Shown: positions 9,244 to 18,000 of the stretch, one piece after another
Position numbering within the stretch: the first letter of the stretch is position 1
Layout: each line of letters starts with the position of its first letter
DNA from: Bacillus sp. ISL-37
Lineage (GTDB): Bacteria; Bacillota; Bacilli; Bacillales; Cytobacillaceae
Direction of reading: 5' to 3'
Assembly: GCF_018613315.1 (NCBI RefSeq)
Contig: NZ_JAGGQL010000022.1
Location: forward strand, 1-60,880
DNA: 60,880 nt
Program-made: the position numbers and the translations under genes
Notes under the pieces: model-generated
The model's database searches: none
What the model saw: the letters and a program-made list of their open reading frames with translations, nothing else
What the model was told of the DNA's origin: nothing

Positions 9244-10149
9244 ATGGGGAAGAACTTCACACTGGAATATACAGCTGGGGCTGCTGATCAGGGTAAATTG
9301 CTAAGGGAATATCTCAAGGAGAAAGAAATCTCCAAGTCTGCGCTTACCGATATAAAGTTCAAGGGTGGTTTTATTTCAGTAAACGGCCAGGAGGTAAATG
9401 TCAGGTACATACTGAAAAGCGGGGATTTTGTCAGAGTGGGGTTTCCTCCTGAAGTTCCTTCTGAGGGATTGAAGGGTGAGGAAATCCCACTTGAGATTTT
9501 GTATGAGGATGAGCATTTACTGGTGGTCAATAAGCCAGCGGGAATGAATACGATTCCTTCGAGGGAACATCCTTACGGCAGCCTGGCTAGCGCACTTATC
9601 GGGTATTATGAACGTAGTGGCCTATCCGCAACAACCCATATTGTCACGAGGCTTGATAGGGATACTTCTGGACTAGTATTGATTGCGAAGCATAGCCATG
9701 TCCATCATTTATTCAGCAAGCAGCAGCGTAGTGGGGATGTTAAGCGAAAGTATGAGGCAATTGCCGAAGGTATTATAGATGTGGATGAAGGTAGTATCGA
9801 AGAACCGATTGCCAGGAAACAGGACAGCATCATTGAGCGTGAAGTACATCCCGATGGTCAGTATGCTTGTACATTATTTGAAGTTGCAAAAAGATATGGA
9901 GATTTTAGCCATATTATCTTAAGGCTATTGACGGGCAGAACGCACCAGATCAGAGTGCATATGAGTTATTTAGGTCATCCTCTGCTCGGGGATACTTTAT
10001 ATGGCGGAAATAAAAATAAGATATCAAGGCAAGCTTTGCATTGCTGCGAACTTAGCTTTATCCATCCATTTTCACAAAAGGGATTGCGATTCAATGCAAG
10101 CCTTCCACCTGATATGAATGCAGTGCTTGAAAAAGGCAGATCGTTCTAG
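9244..10149 (+). CDS. yjbO: RluA-family pseudouridine synthase YjbO
   Basis: 301-aa RNA pseudouridine synthase of the RluA/RluD family. An N-terminal S4-like segment is followed by the catalytic motif RLDRDTSG with Asp138 as nucleophile, then the KxYEAI and LTGRTHQIRVH motifs. The substrate (23S rRNA or tRNA) cannot be told from the sequence. The start is ATG at 9244 with CAGGAG upstream. It is separated from NAD kinase by 250 bases containing tandem repeats, so it may have its own promoter. Confidence 0.93.
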   Translation: MGKNFTLEYTAGAADQGKLLREYLKEKEISKSALTDIKFKGGFISVNGQEVNVRYILKSGDFVRVGFPPEVPSEGLKGEEIPLEILYEDEHLLVVNKPAGMNTIPSREHPYGSLASALIGYYERSGLSATTHIVTRLDRDTSGLVLIAKHSHVHHLFSKQQRSGDVKRKYEAIAEGIIDVDEGSIEEPIARKQDSIIEREVHPDGQYACTLFEVAKRYGDFSHIILRLLTGRTHQIRVHMSYLGHPLLGDTLYGGNKNKISRQALHCCELSFIHPFSQKGLRFNASLPPDMNAVLEKGRSF

Positions 10150-10167
10150 AGACGATTTGCCTTTTTC
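10131..10167 (+). terminator. Terminator of yjbO
   Basis: AAAAAGGCAGATCGT pairs with ACGATTTGCCTTTTT around a short loop. The stem overlaps the last codons and stop of yjbO and ends in a T run. Confidence 0.88.
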
Positions 10168-10259
10168 CATTTCTCTCAAATTTTTCTTTATATATTTCCG
10201 TGCAATACGTCAAATCATAAGGAAGTAATAAATGAAAAATTTGAAGGAGGAAACATCCG

Positions 10260-11393
10260 TTGAATATATATAAGCACGGTAAATTAATTGCCGTATCCGC
10301 TGTTATGTTATTAGGTCTCGCAGCCTGCAACAACAATAATGAAGAAGCGTTGGATTTACGCGACAATAGAATGACCACCCTTGGAAATGGCCAAGAAGGT
10401 TATTGGGATAATGACGCAAATAGAATTAAGCAGCAAAGGCGTAGAGCAGAAATCAATAATGCGAAAAGAAATACAAATGAGACTGGGCTTAATCAAAAAG
10501 GCGGAAATGCAACGAGTGAAATCATGCAAACGCCTGAAGGGTATATTACCATTGATCCGAACTCTTACAGTACTGGCATTCCGAGTTCTCAGTTTCCCCA
10601 CACACAAATGAACAGGCAGGGGAGGTTGACATTAACAGAAGGACAACGAGCGGATCTTGATCAAATGCTCGGAGAATTGCAGCGCCGTACAGGTGTAGAA
10701 CTTCCGGAATTGAATAGGGGTGGAATTCCTTCACCAGAACAGGGAGCAGCACCGGCACCCCAGGAAAGGGCAACACCAGCTCCTGAACAGGAAGCACCAG
10801 CACCGGCACCACAGGAGAGAGCAACCCCAGCTCCTGAACAGGAAGCACCAGCACCGGCACCACAGGAAAGGGCAACACCAGCTCCTGAACAGGAAGCACC
10901 AGCACCGGCACCACAAGAAAGAACAGCACCAGCTCCACAAGAAGAAGCAGCACCGGCACCACAAGAAGAAGCAGCACCGGCTCCAGAACAAAAGCAAACT
11001 CCAACTGGAACAGAAATCAGTGCTTTTGAATCGAGGGTAATCGATCTGACCAATGAACAGAGGCGGAAAAATGGCTTGCCAAATCTCCAGCCTGATACTG
11101 CTTTAAGCAATGTAGCCCAGGAAAAATCAAACGATATGCAGGCCAAGAATTACTTTTCGCATACGAGTCCTACTTATGGTTCACCGTTCGATATGATGAG
11201 GGACTTTGGTGTATCGTATAACACAGCTGGAGAGAACATCGCAATGGGTCAGCGAAGTGCGGAAGAAGTCGTGAATGCATGGATGAACAGTGAAGGTCAC
11301 AGGAAGAACATTTTGAGTCCTAATTACACACATATTGGTGTAGGCCATACAAGCCAGGGGAACTATTGGACACAAATGTTTATCGGTAAATAA
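10260..11393 (+). CDS. CAP/SCP-domain lipoprotein with Pro/Ala/Glu repeats
   Basis: 377-aa exported lipoprotein. The N-terminus has a signal peptide with a LAAC lipobox (Cys23), followed by an Asn-rich stretch. A central linker contains three perfect or near-perfect 17-residue repeats of the type ATPAPEQEAPAPAPQER. The C-terminal CAP domain has EQRRKNGL, KNYFSHTSP, GENIAMG and the NSEGHRKNILSP motif seen in YkwD-like proteins. The start is TTG at 10260 behind GGAGGAAA. The role is unknown; CAP domains in Bacillus are often cell-surface or spore-linked. It is not part of the B. subtilis order here. Monocistronic. Confidence 0.88.
   Translation: MNIYKHGKLIAVSAVMLLGLAACNNNNEEALDLRDNRMTTLGNGQEGYWDNDANRIKQQRRRAEINNAKRNTNETGLNQKGGNATSEIMQTPEGYITIDPNSYSTGIPSSQFPHTQMNRQGRLTLTEGQRADLDQMLGELQRRTGVELPELNRGGIPSPEQGAAPAPQERATPAPEQEAPAPAPQERATPAPEQEAPAPAPQERATPAPEQEAPAPAPQERTAPAPQEEAAPAPQEEAAPAPEQKQTPTGTEISAFESRVIDLTNEQRRKNGLPNLQPDTALSNVAQEKSNDMQAKNYFSHTSPTYGSPFDMMRDFGVSYNTAGENIAMGQRSAEEVVNAWMNSEGHRKNILSPNYTHIGVGHTSQGNYWTQMFIGK
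10770..10922 (+). repeat. 51-bp coding tandem repeat (three units)
   Basis: Units start at 10770, 10821 and 10872 and encode 17-residue Pro/Ala/Gln/Glu repeats in the CAP lipoprotein linker; shorter related pieces continue to about 10990. The spacing is an exact multiple of three, so copy number could change without a frameshift. Confidence 0.9.
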
Positions 11394-11396
11394 ATG

Positions 11397-11433
11397 GAAA
11401 AAGCTAACCATCATCCAAGTGGTTAGCTTTTTT
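11397..11433. terminator. Bidirectional terminator between the CAP gene and prpE
   Basis: AAAAAGCTAACCA pairs with TGGTTAGCTTTTTT around a nine-base loop. It lies between two convergent genes and can serve both. Confidence 0.9.
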
Positions 11434-11445
11434 CAAATACGGGTA

Positions 11446-12186
11446 TTATTTTATCTCTCGAAATTTTTCTGGAACAAAAGGCATGGAGGACGAAACAGAA
11501 ACCAGTTCCATTTCAGGATAACGTAAGCCTGTCAGTTTTCCGCCGAATACAGCTCCTGTGTCTATATTGTAAGTATTATTCAGGACTCTCGGCTCCCTAA
11601 CAGGAGTATGTCCATAAACAATGATTGAAGTTCCTTGATAATTCTTCGCCCAATCCCGCCTTACGGGTGTTCCGTCGGGATTATTTTGGCCAGTGATATC
11701 ACCGTAAAGGACAAAGGTTTTTACTTTAGAATTATCCTTGCCTATGTAATCTTCACGGATACCTGCATGTGCTAGCACAAGCTTTCTATGGTCGAGAATA
11801 TGATACAGAGGCGCTGACTCATATAAGTCGATGAATTTATTCCGGAAAGAATCTCTTTGTACTTTTTCCAAAGCTAAAAATTCTGAGACAGTAGTTTCCA
11901 GGCCATGTGTCGTTTGAACTTTGTTTCCTAGCAGGTACCGGTATAGTTTATTGCAGTGGTTCCCTGGTACATAGAAAGAAATCTTCCTATTCCTGACTAA
12001 TTCCCAGACCAGTTCCGCTGTCTTCACTGATTCTGGTCCTCGGTCAGTCAAATCCCCAATAAAAGCAAGCTGCCTGCCGTTAGGGTGAATAGGGACTCCG
12101 GAAACCCAATCGTATCCTAAATTTAGAGAGAGTTCTTCAAACTCGGCATAACAGCCATGGATATCTCCAATGATATCTATGTTCAT
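11446..12186 (-). CDS. prpE: Bis(5'-nucleosyl)-tetraphosphatase PrpE
   Basis: 246-aa metallophosphatase of the PPP superfamily. The metal-binding blocks are GDIHG (7-11), GDLTDRGP and GNHCNK, and there is a later VYGHTP. B. subtilis PrpE has diadenosine tetraphosphatase and protein phosphatase activity and affects spore germination. ATG at 12186 has a GGAGGAACC site. It lies at the same place as in B. subtilis (yjbP), but mgtE now separates it from yjbQ. Confidence 0.94.
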   Translation of the reverse strand: MNIDIIGDIHGCYAEFEELSLNLGYDWVSGVPIHPNGRQLAFIGDLTDRGPESVKTAELVWELVRNRKISFYVPGNHCNKLYRYLLGNKVQTTHGLETTVSEFLALEKVQRDSFRNKFIDLYESAPLYHILDHRKLVLAHAGIREDYIGKDNSKVKTFVLYGDITGQNNPDGTPVRRDWAKNYQGTSIIVYGHTPVREPRVLNNTYNIDTGAVFGGKLTGLRYPEMELVSVSSSMPFVPEKFREIK

Positions 12187-12421
12187 TTCGGTTCCTCCTT
12201 TTTCTGTTATTCTTCCCGAAGCGGAAAAAAAGAAAAGTTTAAATTGAAAAAGGGAATGTTAAATAGAAGAAATTCAGTTTCATGACTAAATACAATGGCT
12301 AAAAGAACGTTACTAGAGGACGCATCAAATTGTTTACACTGAAAAAGCGCAGATAAAAAGACAAAGAAATCAATAAATGCTAGTATAATGAAATGTACAT
12401 AGAAGAAAGGGGGTAAGGTGG

Positions 12422-13804
12422 ATGTCTGAAGAACGGCAGGAAATGGCATCTAAGCAGCAGATTAATACTCAGCTGCTGATGGAAGCACTTTACTCTGAGA
12501 AAATTGATGACTTCCGTGATGAATTTTTAGAGTTGCATCCGTACGATCAGGCAGCTTTTTTCGGTGAACTGAAAGATGAAGAGCGAGCGAAAGTGTATAA
12601 CTTTCTGTCACCAGAAGAAATGGCCGACCTCTTCGAGAACCTGGAATCGGATGAGGAGGATTTTAAAGACGTACTTGCGCAAATGAATCCTAATTATGCG
12701 GCAGATATGCTATCAAATATGTATGCTGATGACGCGGTCGATGTCCTGAATGAGCTTGATAAAGATCAAGTCGTCAGTTATTTGACAATTATGGATGAAG
12801 AAGCAGCACAAGAAATCAAGGACTTGCTGCATTATGAGGAATACACAGCCGGTAGTATCATGACGACAGAATTCATTGCGATCTCTGCCAACCAGACTGT
12901 CAGATCGGCGATGTATATCCTGAAAAAAGAAGCGCCACAGGCAGAGACCATTTATTATATTTTTGTGGTTGATGAAGATAAGAGGCTAGCTGGTGTTATT
13001 TCATTGCGTGACTTGATTGTCGCAGATGATGAAACAATGATTGCTGAGGTTATGAATGACCGTGTTGTTTCCGTTTCTGTAGGGGAGGACCAGGAAGAAG
13101 TCGCACGGATGATGAGAGATTATAATTTCCTCGCTCTTCCAGTCGTTGATTTTCAAAATCATCTCCTCGGGATCATCACTGTTGATGACATCATGGACGT
13201 CATGGAGGAAGAGGCGTCAGATGACTACTCAAAACTGGCAGGTATAGCAGACCTTGATACTGTCGACCGAAATCCGTTAACCGCTGCAAAGAAGCGTCTG
13301 CCATGGCTTATCATTTTGCTCTTTTTGGGCATGTTCACAGCAAGCCTTATTGGAAGATTTGAGGATACATTGGATAAGGTAGCTATTTTAGCAGTTTTCA
13401 TCCCTCTGATTGCCGGGATGGCAGGTAATACAGGTACACAGGCACTGGCCGTAGCTGTCAGGGGAATCGCAACTGGGGACCTTGAGAAAGAGAGCAAATG
13501 GAATATTATCCTTAGGGAAGCGGGAACTGGATTTATTACTGGTGCAGTTTGCGGTATCCTTATCACATTTGTCGTCTATTTTTGGAAAGGTGAACTATTC
13601 CTCGGAGCTCTCGTAGGCATCTCTATTTTTATTACACTAATCATCGCAACGCTTGCAGGTTCACTTGTGCCCTTGCTGATGCACAGGCTTAAGATTGACC
13701 CGGCTGTGGCATCAGGACCATTTATTACAACGATAAATGATATTATCAGCATCTTGATCTATTTTGGAATTGCTACTGCTTTCATGAGTTATCTTACTAA
13801 ATAA
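12422..13804 (+). CDS. mgtE: Magnesium transporter MgtE
   Basis: 460-aa MgtE-type Mg2+ channel. An N-terminal superhelical acidic domain (DLFENLESDEEDF) is followed by two CBS domains (TTEFIAI to ITVDDIMDV) and about five membrane spans from residue 290, including GMAGNTGTQALAVAVRG. ATG at 12422 follows AAGGGGGTAAGG. A TATAAT box is at 12384. I see no M-box (ykoK) leader, although the B. subtilis mgtE has one. It lies seven to fourteen bases from yjbQ, so the two are probably co-transcribed. Confidence 0.95.
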   Translation: MSEERQEMASKQQINTQLLMEALYSEKIDDFRDEFLELHPYDQAAFFGELKDEERAKVYNFLSPEEMADLFENLESDEEDFKDVLAQMNPNYAADMLSNMYADDAVDVLNELDKDQVVSYLTIMDEEAAQEIKDLLHYEEYTAGSIMTTEFIAISANQTVRSAMYILKKEAPQAETIYYIFVVDEDKRLAGVISLRDLIVADDETMIAEVMNDRVVSVSVGEDQEEVARMMRDYNFLALPVVDFQNHLLGIITVDDIMDVMEEEASDDYSKLAGIADLDTVDRNPLTAAKKRLPWLIILLFLGMFTASLIGRFEDTLDKVAILAVFIPLIAGMAGNTGTQALAVAVRGIATGDLEKESKWNIILREAGTGFITGAVCGILITFVVYFWKGELFLGALVGISIFITLIIATLAGSLVPLLMHRLKIDPAVASGPFITTINDIISILIYFGIATAFMSYLTK

Positions 13805-13817
13805 AGGAGGGATGAAG

Positions 13818-15671
13818 GTGGAACATCATGCTTCAATCACTTCACTAGTGATTGTCATCATTGTCGCATTTTTAACACCTATTTTACTTCATCGTTTAAA
13901 ATTGAACATCATACCGGTTGTAGTTGCAGAAATCATTATGGGCTTAATCATAGGTAAAAGCGGCTTCAATATCGTCCATGAGGATGCCTGGCTTGGTACT
14001 CTATCTACATTAGGATTTCTGTTCCTAATGTTCCTGAGCGGATTGGAAATAGATTTTTCTGCATTTACAAGTGGCAAAAAGAATAAATCAGTGCCGAAAA
14101 AGGAACCTAATACATTTGCAGTGGCATCAATCATCTTTGTGGGCATTTTCATTGCTTCGTTAGGATTGTCTTATTTATTTGTACTTGCCGGCTTTATCGA
14201 AAATGTATTTTTAATGACGCTGATTATTTCGACAATTTCACTTGGAGTCGTAGTGCCTACGCTAAAAGACGCCCATTTAATGAAGACCAATATCGGTCAA
14301 ATCATTTTATTGGTGGCCGTCATCGCGGATCTGGCAACGATGATTCTGCTAGCTGTCTTTGTCTCTCTTTATGATGGCGGAGAAGGAAACACATGGCTGC
14401 TTCTCCTTTTGTTCGCGGCTGGAGTTGCATTGTATTTCGTTGGAAAAGTTTTTAAAAACCGTACATTCATCAATGCTCTCTCCACCGGTACAACCCAAAT
14501 AGGTACTCGTGCAGTTTTCGCACTGATTATCCTGTTAGTGGCGATTTCTGAAACGGTTGGTGCTGAAAACATCCTTGGGGCGTTCCTTGCCGGGGTACTT
14601 GTTTCACTTCTGGCACCAGACCAGGAAATGGTCCACAAACTTGATTCATTTGGCTATGGATTTTTAATCCCGATATTTTTCGTTATGGTCGGGGTTGATT
14701 TGGATATATGGGCCTTATTCAGCGATAAGAAGCTTCTGATGCTGATCCCACTATTGCTGCTGGCGTTATTCTTATCTAAGCTGATTCCAGTCTACCTCTT
14801 GAAAAAATGGTATGATACGAAAACGGTGTTAGCAGCTGGATTTTTGCTGACGTCAACACTATCGCTAGTCATCGCAGCCGCAACAATAGGTGAAAGAATG
14901 GAAATGATCACTCCAGAAATGAGCGGTACACTTATTCTTGTTGCGGTCATCTCCAGCGTTCTGACACCAATTTTATTCAAAAAGCTGTTCCCGCAGGAAA
15001 AAGCCGAAGAGAAGAAAGTAAAAGTAGTCTTCATTGGCGCAAACCAGATGACACTTCCTGTTTCCCGAGCCCTGCAGTCTTCTTTGTACGAACCGGTTCT
15101 TTTTCATACGAAACAGGAAAAAGCGGATAACCGAATTGCAGATTCTGTTTTTGAAATCATTGAGATGGAGAATTATGAAATTGATACATTAGATAAACAT
15201 GAAGTTTACAATGCGGAAATCATTGTCATCTCCACCGGGGATCCTGACCTGAATGCAACGATTGCTGTCAGTGCGAAGGAGCATGGTGTTGAACGTGTAA
15301 TCGCCAGAATTGAAAGTCCGGATCTTGCTGAAAAAGCACAGGAAGAGGGAATTGAGGTATTCTCGGTCCTTCGTTCAACTGAATCCCTGCTGCGTGCGAT
15401 GATTGAATCGCCTGGTGTCATGAGCATCCTGACCAATCAGGAAAACTCCCTGCATGAAATAAGAATGCTTAATGATCACTTTGACGGCATGACCCTAAGA
15501 CGCTTCCCATTCACGGGGGATGTCATTTTTGTCCGTATCTTACGTGAGAATGAATCAATCGTGCCTCATGGGGATACCGAGTTGAGGCTCAATGACCGAT
15601 TGATTGTGACAGGCTCAAAAGAGTATGTAGATGAGCTAAAGCGTGAGCTCGAATTCTGTTTCTGGTGTTAA
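13818..15671 (+). CDS. yjbQ: CPA2 monovalent cation:proton antiporter YjbQ
   Basis: About 617 aa. The N-terminal ~390 residues hold 11-13 membrane spans of the KefB/CPA2 exchanger type (LMFLSGLEIDF, then AENILGAFLAGVL). A cytoplasmic TrkA-N-like domain begins near KVVFIGANQM, and a C-terminal TrkA-C domain ends in RLNDRLIVTGS. It likely exchanges K+ or Na+ for H+, gated by a nucleotide or redox ligand. GTG at 13818 is seven bases after AAAGGAGG; ATG at 13812 is too close to that site. It follows mgtE directly. Its orthologue in B. subtilis is followed by thi genes, which are missing here. Confidence 0.9.
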   Translation: MEHHASITSLVIVIIVAFLTPILLHRLKLNIIPVVVAEIIMGLIIGKSGFNIVHEDAWLGTLSTLGFLFLMFLSGLEIDFSAFTSGKKNKSVPKKEPNTFAVASIIFVGIFIASLGLSYLFVLAGFIENVFLMTLIISTISLGVVVPTLKDAHLMKTNIGQIILLVAVIADLATMILLAVFVSLYDGGEGNTWLLLLLFAAGVALYFVGKVFKNRTFINALSTGTTQIGTRAVFALIILLVAISETVGAENILGAFLAGVLVSLLAPDQEMVHKLDSFGYGFLIPIFFVMVGVDLDIWALFSDKKLLMLIPLLLLALFLSKLIPVYLLKKWYDTKTVLAAGFLLTSTLSLVIAAATIGERMEMITPEMSGTLILVAVISSVLTPILFKKLFPQEKAEEKKVKVVFIGANQMTLPVSRALQSSLYEPVLFHTKQEKADNRIADSVFEIIEMENYEIDTLDKHEVYNAEIIVISTGDPDLNATIAVSAKEHGVERVIARIESPDLAEKAQEEGIEVFSVLRSTESLLRAMIESPGVMSILTNQENSLHEIRMLNDHFDGMTLRRFPFTGDVIFVRILRENESIVPHGDTELRLNDRLIVTGSKEYVDELKRELEFCFWC

Positions 15672-15774
15672 TTAAAGGCTATTTTCTCAAACTTTGTTGC
15701 TATTTGACTACAAAATTAGGATATGACCTATTTTCTTTAACAACAATCTTTACGAAATCAGCCTAATTAAAAGT

Positions 15775-15799
15775 AAACCCGCCTTCTCGGCGGGTTTTT
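15775..15799 (+). terminator. Terminator of mgtE-yjbQ
   Basis: AAACCCGCC / GGCGGGTTTTT forms a perfect stem with a T run, between yjbQ and the fabI promoter. Confidence 0.9.
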
Positions 15800-15800
15800 C

Positions 15801-15829
15801 TTTTCAAATGAAAAAATATAGTGTAGAAT
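15801..15829 (+). promoter_or_regulatory. Candidate SigA promoter of fabI
   Basis: TTTTCA (15801) and TAGAAT (15824) are 17 bases apart. The FapR operator starts at the last base of the -10 box, which would place the repressor over the start site. Confidence 0.5.
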
Positions 15830-15845
15830 TAGCACTAGGTACTAA
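15829..15845 (+). promoter_or_regulatory. FapR operator upstream of fabI
   Basis: TTAGCACTAGGTACTAA is a 17-base near-palindrome matching the known FapR operator pattern (TTAGTAC...GTACTAA-like arms). FapR represses fatty-acid synthesis genes, including fabI, and is released by malonyl-CoA. Its position next to the -10 box fits repression. Confidence 0.75.
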
Positions 15846-15877
15846 TAACTTGTATTAACATTGGGGGAACAGTAAAA

Positions 15878-16645
15878 ATGACTCTTTCACTGAACGGAAA
15901 AACATATGTAGTAATGGGTGTTGCCAATAAACGAAGCATTGCCTGGGGGATTGCACAGTCACTTCACAATGCGGGAGCGAATTTGATCTTCACGTATGCG
16001 GGAGAGCGTCTGGAGAAAAGTGTACGCGAGCTTGCTGAATCGTTGGACCAGAGCTATTTAGTATTGCCATGCGACGTTACGAGCGATGAAGATGTTGCAA
16101 AATGCTTCCGCGAGGTCAAGGAAGCGGTTGGCACGATTTCTGGTGTTGCCCACTGTATCGCATTCGCGAACAAAGAGGAACTCCAGGGGGACTATATGAA
16201 TGTATCACGCGACGGCTTCCTGTTAGCCCATAATATCAGTGCTTACTCATTGACTGCAGTTGCCAAGGAAGCGAAGGAACTAATGTCAGAAGGCGGAAGT
16301 ATCGTTACTTTGACTTACCTTGGAGGGGAACGAGCGATTCCGAATTATAATGTCATGGGAGTAGCAAAAGCATCTCTGGATGCCAGCGTCCGCTACCTTG
16401 CAGCAGACCTGGGGAAGGATAATATCCGCGTGAACTCAATTTCAGCAGGACCAATCCGTACACTATCTGCAAAAGGTGTAAGTGACTTTAATTCAATCTT
16501 AAAAGAAATCGAAGAAAGAGCTCCGCTTCGCCGCAACACAACACCTGAAGAAGTCGGTGATACAGCAGTATTCCTATTCAGCGACATGTCTCGCGGAATT
16601 ACTGGTGAAAATCTTCATGTTGATTCTGGTTTTCATATTTTATAA
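15878..16645 (+). CDS. fabI: Enoyl-[acyl-carrier-protein] reductase FabI
   Basis: 255-aa SDR-type enoyl-ACP reductase, the last step of each fatty-acid elongation cycle. It has the divergent nucleotide motif GVANKRSIAWGIA, the catalytic Tyr147, Tyr157 and Lys164 (Y-x6-K), and the C-terminal GENLHVDSG. The 255-258 aa length is typical. ATG at 15878 is preceded by GGGGGAA. It is probably monocistronic, flanked by terminators, and controlled by the FapR site just upstream. Confidence 0.96.
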   Translation: MTLSLNGKTYVVMGVANKRSIAWGIAQSLHNAGANLIFTYAGERLEKSVRELAESLDQSYLVLPCDVTSDEDVAKCFREVKEAVGTISGVAHCIAFANKEELQGDYMNVSRDGFLLAHNISAYSLTAVAKEAKELMSEGGSIVTLTYLGGERAIPNYNVMGVAKASLDASVRYLAADLGKDNIRVNSISAGPIRTLSAKGVSDFNSILKEIEERAPLRRNTTPEEVGDTAVFLFSDMSRGITGENLHVDSGFHIL

Positions 16646-16651
16646 TCAATC

Positions 16652-16682
16652 AAGTCCGCCAATGTGCGGGCTTTCTTTTTTA
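16652..16682 (+). terminator. Terminator of fabI
   Basis: GTCCGCC-AATGT-GCGGGC hairpin followed by TTTCTTTTTTA, directly after fabI. Confidence 0.75.
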
Positions 16683-16710
16683 TTATAAACAATTCAAAAA
16701 ATGAGCCTGG

Positions 16711-16739
16711 CACCTATCCTAGGCTACCGCATACATATA
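16711..16739 (+). promoter_or_regulatory. Candidate SigK promoter of cotO
   Basis: CACC at 16711 is followed, 16 bases after the AC, by CATACATATA (16730). This resembles the SigK pattern AC-N16/17-CATAnnnTA, with the final TA one base displaced. It lies about 30 bases before the cotO start. Confidence 0.4.
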
Positions 16740-16768
16740 GGGTGAGCGAAGTATTGGAGGTGCCGTAT

Positions 16769-17227
16769 ATGGGGAGGAAACGAAGTCGTAAGCAGTCTCC
16801 TTTGTTTTACATTAATCAACCAAACATTGATCTGCCGCAACCTGATATGCAAAAGAATTACTCTTTTAAAAATAGTGATGAGATGTCTGAGAATTTAAAA
16901 GTACAGAATTCAAAGACCAATGAAGTTGATTCTGAAGCAAACGAAAATTCTGAAGAAGAAGTTATTCATGAAACAGAAAGCCCGGTTGCACCAAGGAAGA
17001 GGACTTTCAATGAATATACACTCGAGGAAAAGGTAAAACATTTAAAGCTTGTCCCGGTATCTGTCGCGAAGGTTAAATATGAATTCATTACCATAGAAAG
17101 ATCATATAAGGGATATTTTATGGAAATGAAAGGAGAAGTATTGATTATACATTCGATCAGTCCGAGAAAGAAAAGTGTAAGCATCCTCAAAGAGGATTTA
17201 GTCGATATAAAGAGGGTTGGGCTATAA
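16769..17227 (+). CDS. cotO: Spore coat morphogenetic protein CotO
   Basis: 152-aa CotO/YjbX-like protein. The basic N-terminus is GRKRSRKQSPLFYI. A charged acidic middle (NEVDSEANENSEEEV) follows, then a conserved C-terminal domain of about 70 residues starting TLEEKVKHL. CotO controls coat assembly in B. subtilis. ATG at 16769 follows TTGGAGGT; the open frame upstream to 16664 lacks a ribosome site. Convergent with the CotY/Z-like gene and expressed late if the SigK-like box is real. Confidence 0.85.
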   Translation: MGRKRSRKQSPLFYINQPNIDLPQPDMQKNYSFKNSDEMSENLKVQNSKTNEVDSEANENSEEEVIHETESPVAPRKRTFNEYTLEEKVKHLKLVPVSVAKVKYEFITIERSYKGYFMEMKGEVLIIHSISPRKKSVSILKEDLVDIKRVGL

Positions 17228-17262
17228 AAATAGGCTTACCAATTACGGTAAGCCTGATTTTC
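17226..17262. terminator. Bidirectional terminator between cotO and the CotY/Z gene
   Basis: AGGCTTACC / GGTAAGCCT forms a nine-base stem with a six-base loop between convergent genes, with A and T runs on both sides. Confidence 0.85.
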
Positions 17263-17274
17263 TAACTGTAGTGA

Positions 17275-17796
17275 TCAGTCATTTCCAGGTAGGCCTGAAA
17301 GTGGTAATGCAGCTACAGGGTCTAGGCAGGTGACAGCGCAGAAGCAATCCAAGTCGACAGTGATGCAGATTCCAGTTCTGAAGAATTCATTTCTGGCTCC
17401 TCCAGTTTGGATTTGTCTGCATGGAGTGTCGAAACCTTCTCCTTCATCACCGCGTGTGGCCAACAACTCGATTTTTGCACAGCAGTTGTCGTCTACTGAA
17501 GTGACACGGAAGAAGAATGACCTGAAGCAATCAAGTCTTTGTGGACCTCCTCCATTTGTACGGATGCGAGTTCCAAATCCTTCGAATGGTACACAGTCAC
17601 CGCAATAAAGAATTAGTGGGATTGTATCTAAATCCGTCGTTGGAGTTTGTGCGCCTGCAAGTAACTCTTGGATAGACTTGTGGCAGCTGACATCGCAATC
17701 ATTGTCTACATCCACTTCATCTTGAGCATCTGCTACTGCTCTAAGAACCTCGCAAACACAGCTGTCGCCATCATGTTTTTTACCTTTGCAACCCAT
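17275..17796 (-). CDS. cotZ: Spore coat/crust protein, CotY/CotZ family
   Basis: 173-aa Cys-rich structural protein of the CotY/CotZ/ExsY family, which self-assembles through disulfides in the spore crust or exosporium. Conserved landmarks are DCDVSCHKSIQELL, LILYCGDCVPFEGFG, the CFRSFFFRV strand, and the C-terminal DLDCFCAVTCLDP; about 14 Cys in all. AAAGGAGAT precedes the ATG. The family cannot be split into CotY or CotZ by eye. A good SigK-type promoter lies just upstream. Confidence 0.9.
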   Translation of the reverse strand: MGCKGKKHDGDSCVCEVLRAVADAQDEVDVDNDCDVSCHKSIQELLAGAQTPTTDLDTIPLILYCGDCVPFEGFGTRIRTNGGGPQRLDCFRSFFFRVTSVDDNCCAKIELLATRGDEGEGFDTPCRQIQTGGARNEFFRTGICITVDLDCFCAVTCLDPVAALPLSGLPGND

Positions 17797-17840
17797 AACA
17801 AGTTCATCTCCTTTTAGTTGATATGACCTATTGTCCTTAA

Positions 17841-17870
17841 TAGAATATGAAACGCCCTCCTAATGGTGTG
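17841..17870 (-). promoter_or_regulatory. SigK-type promoter of the CotY/Z gene
   Basis: On the minus strand CACA is followed after 17 bases by CATATTCTA, a perfect CATAnnnTA box, about 45 bases before the start codon. Confidence 0.65.
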
Positions 17871-18000
17871 GGTGTTTGTCTAATTTTCAACAGGTTTCCC
17901 ATAAAAAATGATGACAGGAGCGGACTGGCTAAGGGCCTACACATAGGGATTTGCCCTGCATAAGCTGTATTGACTTGATTCAACACAGGTGGTGTAGTGG

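Noticed and set aside
9084-9287. 67-codon + frame before yjbO
   Set aside because: It is built on the 52-bp repeats, lacks a ribosome site and overlaps the yjbO start.
10546-11146. Antisense open frames of 88-161 codons over the CAP lipoprotein
   Set aside because: They mirror the Pro/Ala repeat coding on the other strand and have no ribosome sites. The + frame has a lipobox and a CAP domain.
12187-12421. M-box riboswitch before mgtE
   Set aside because: No matching conserved blocks, and only about 30 bases lie between the likely -10 box and the ribosome site.
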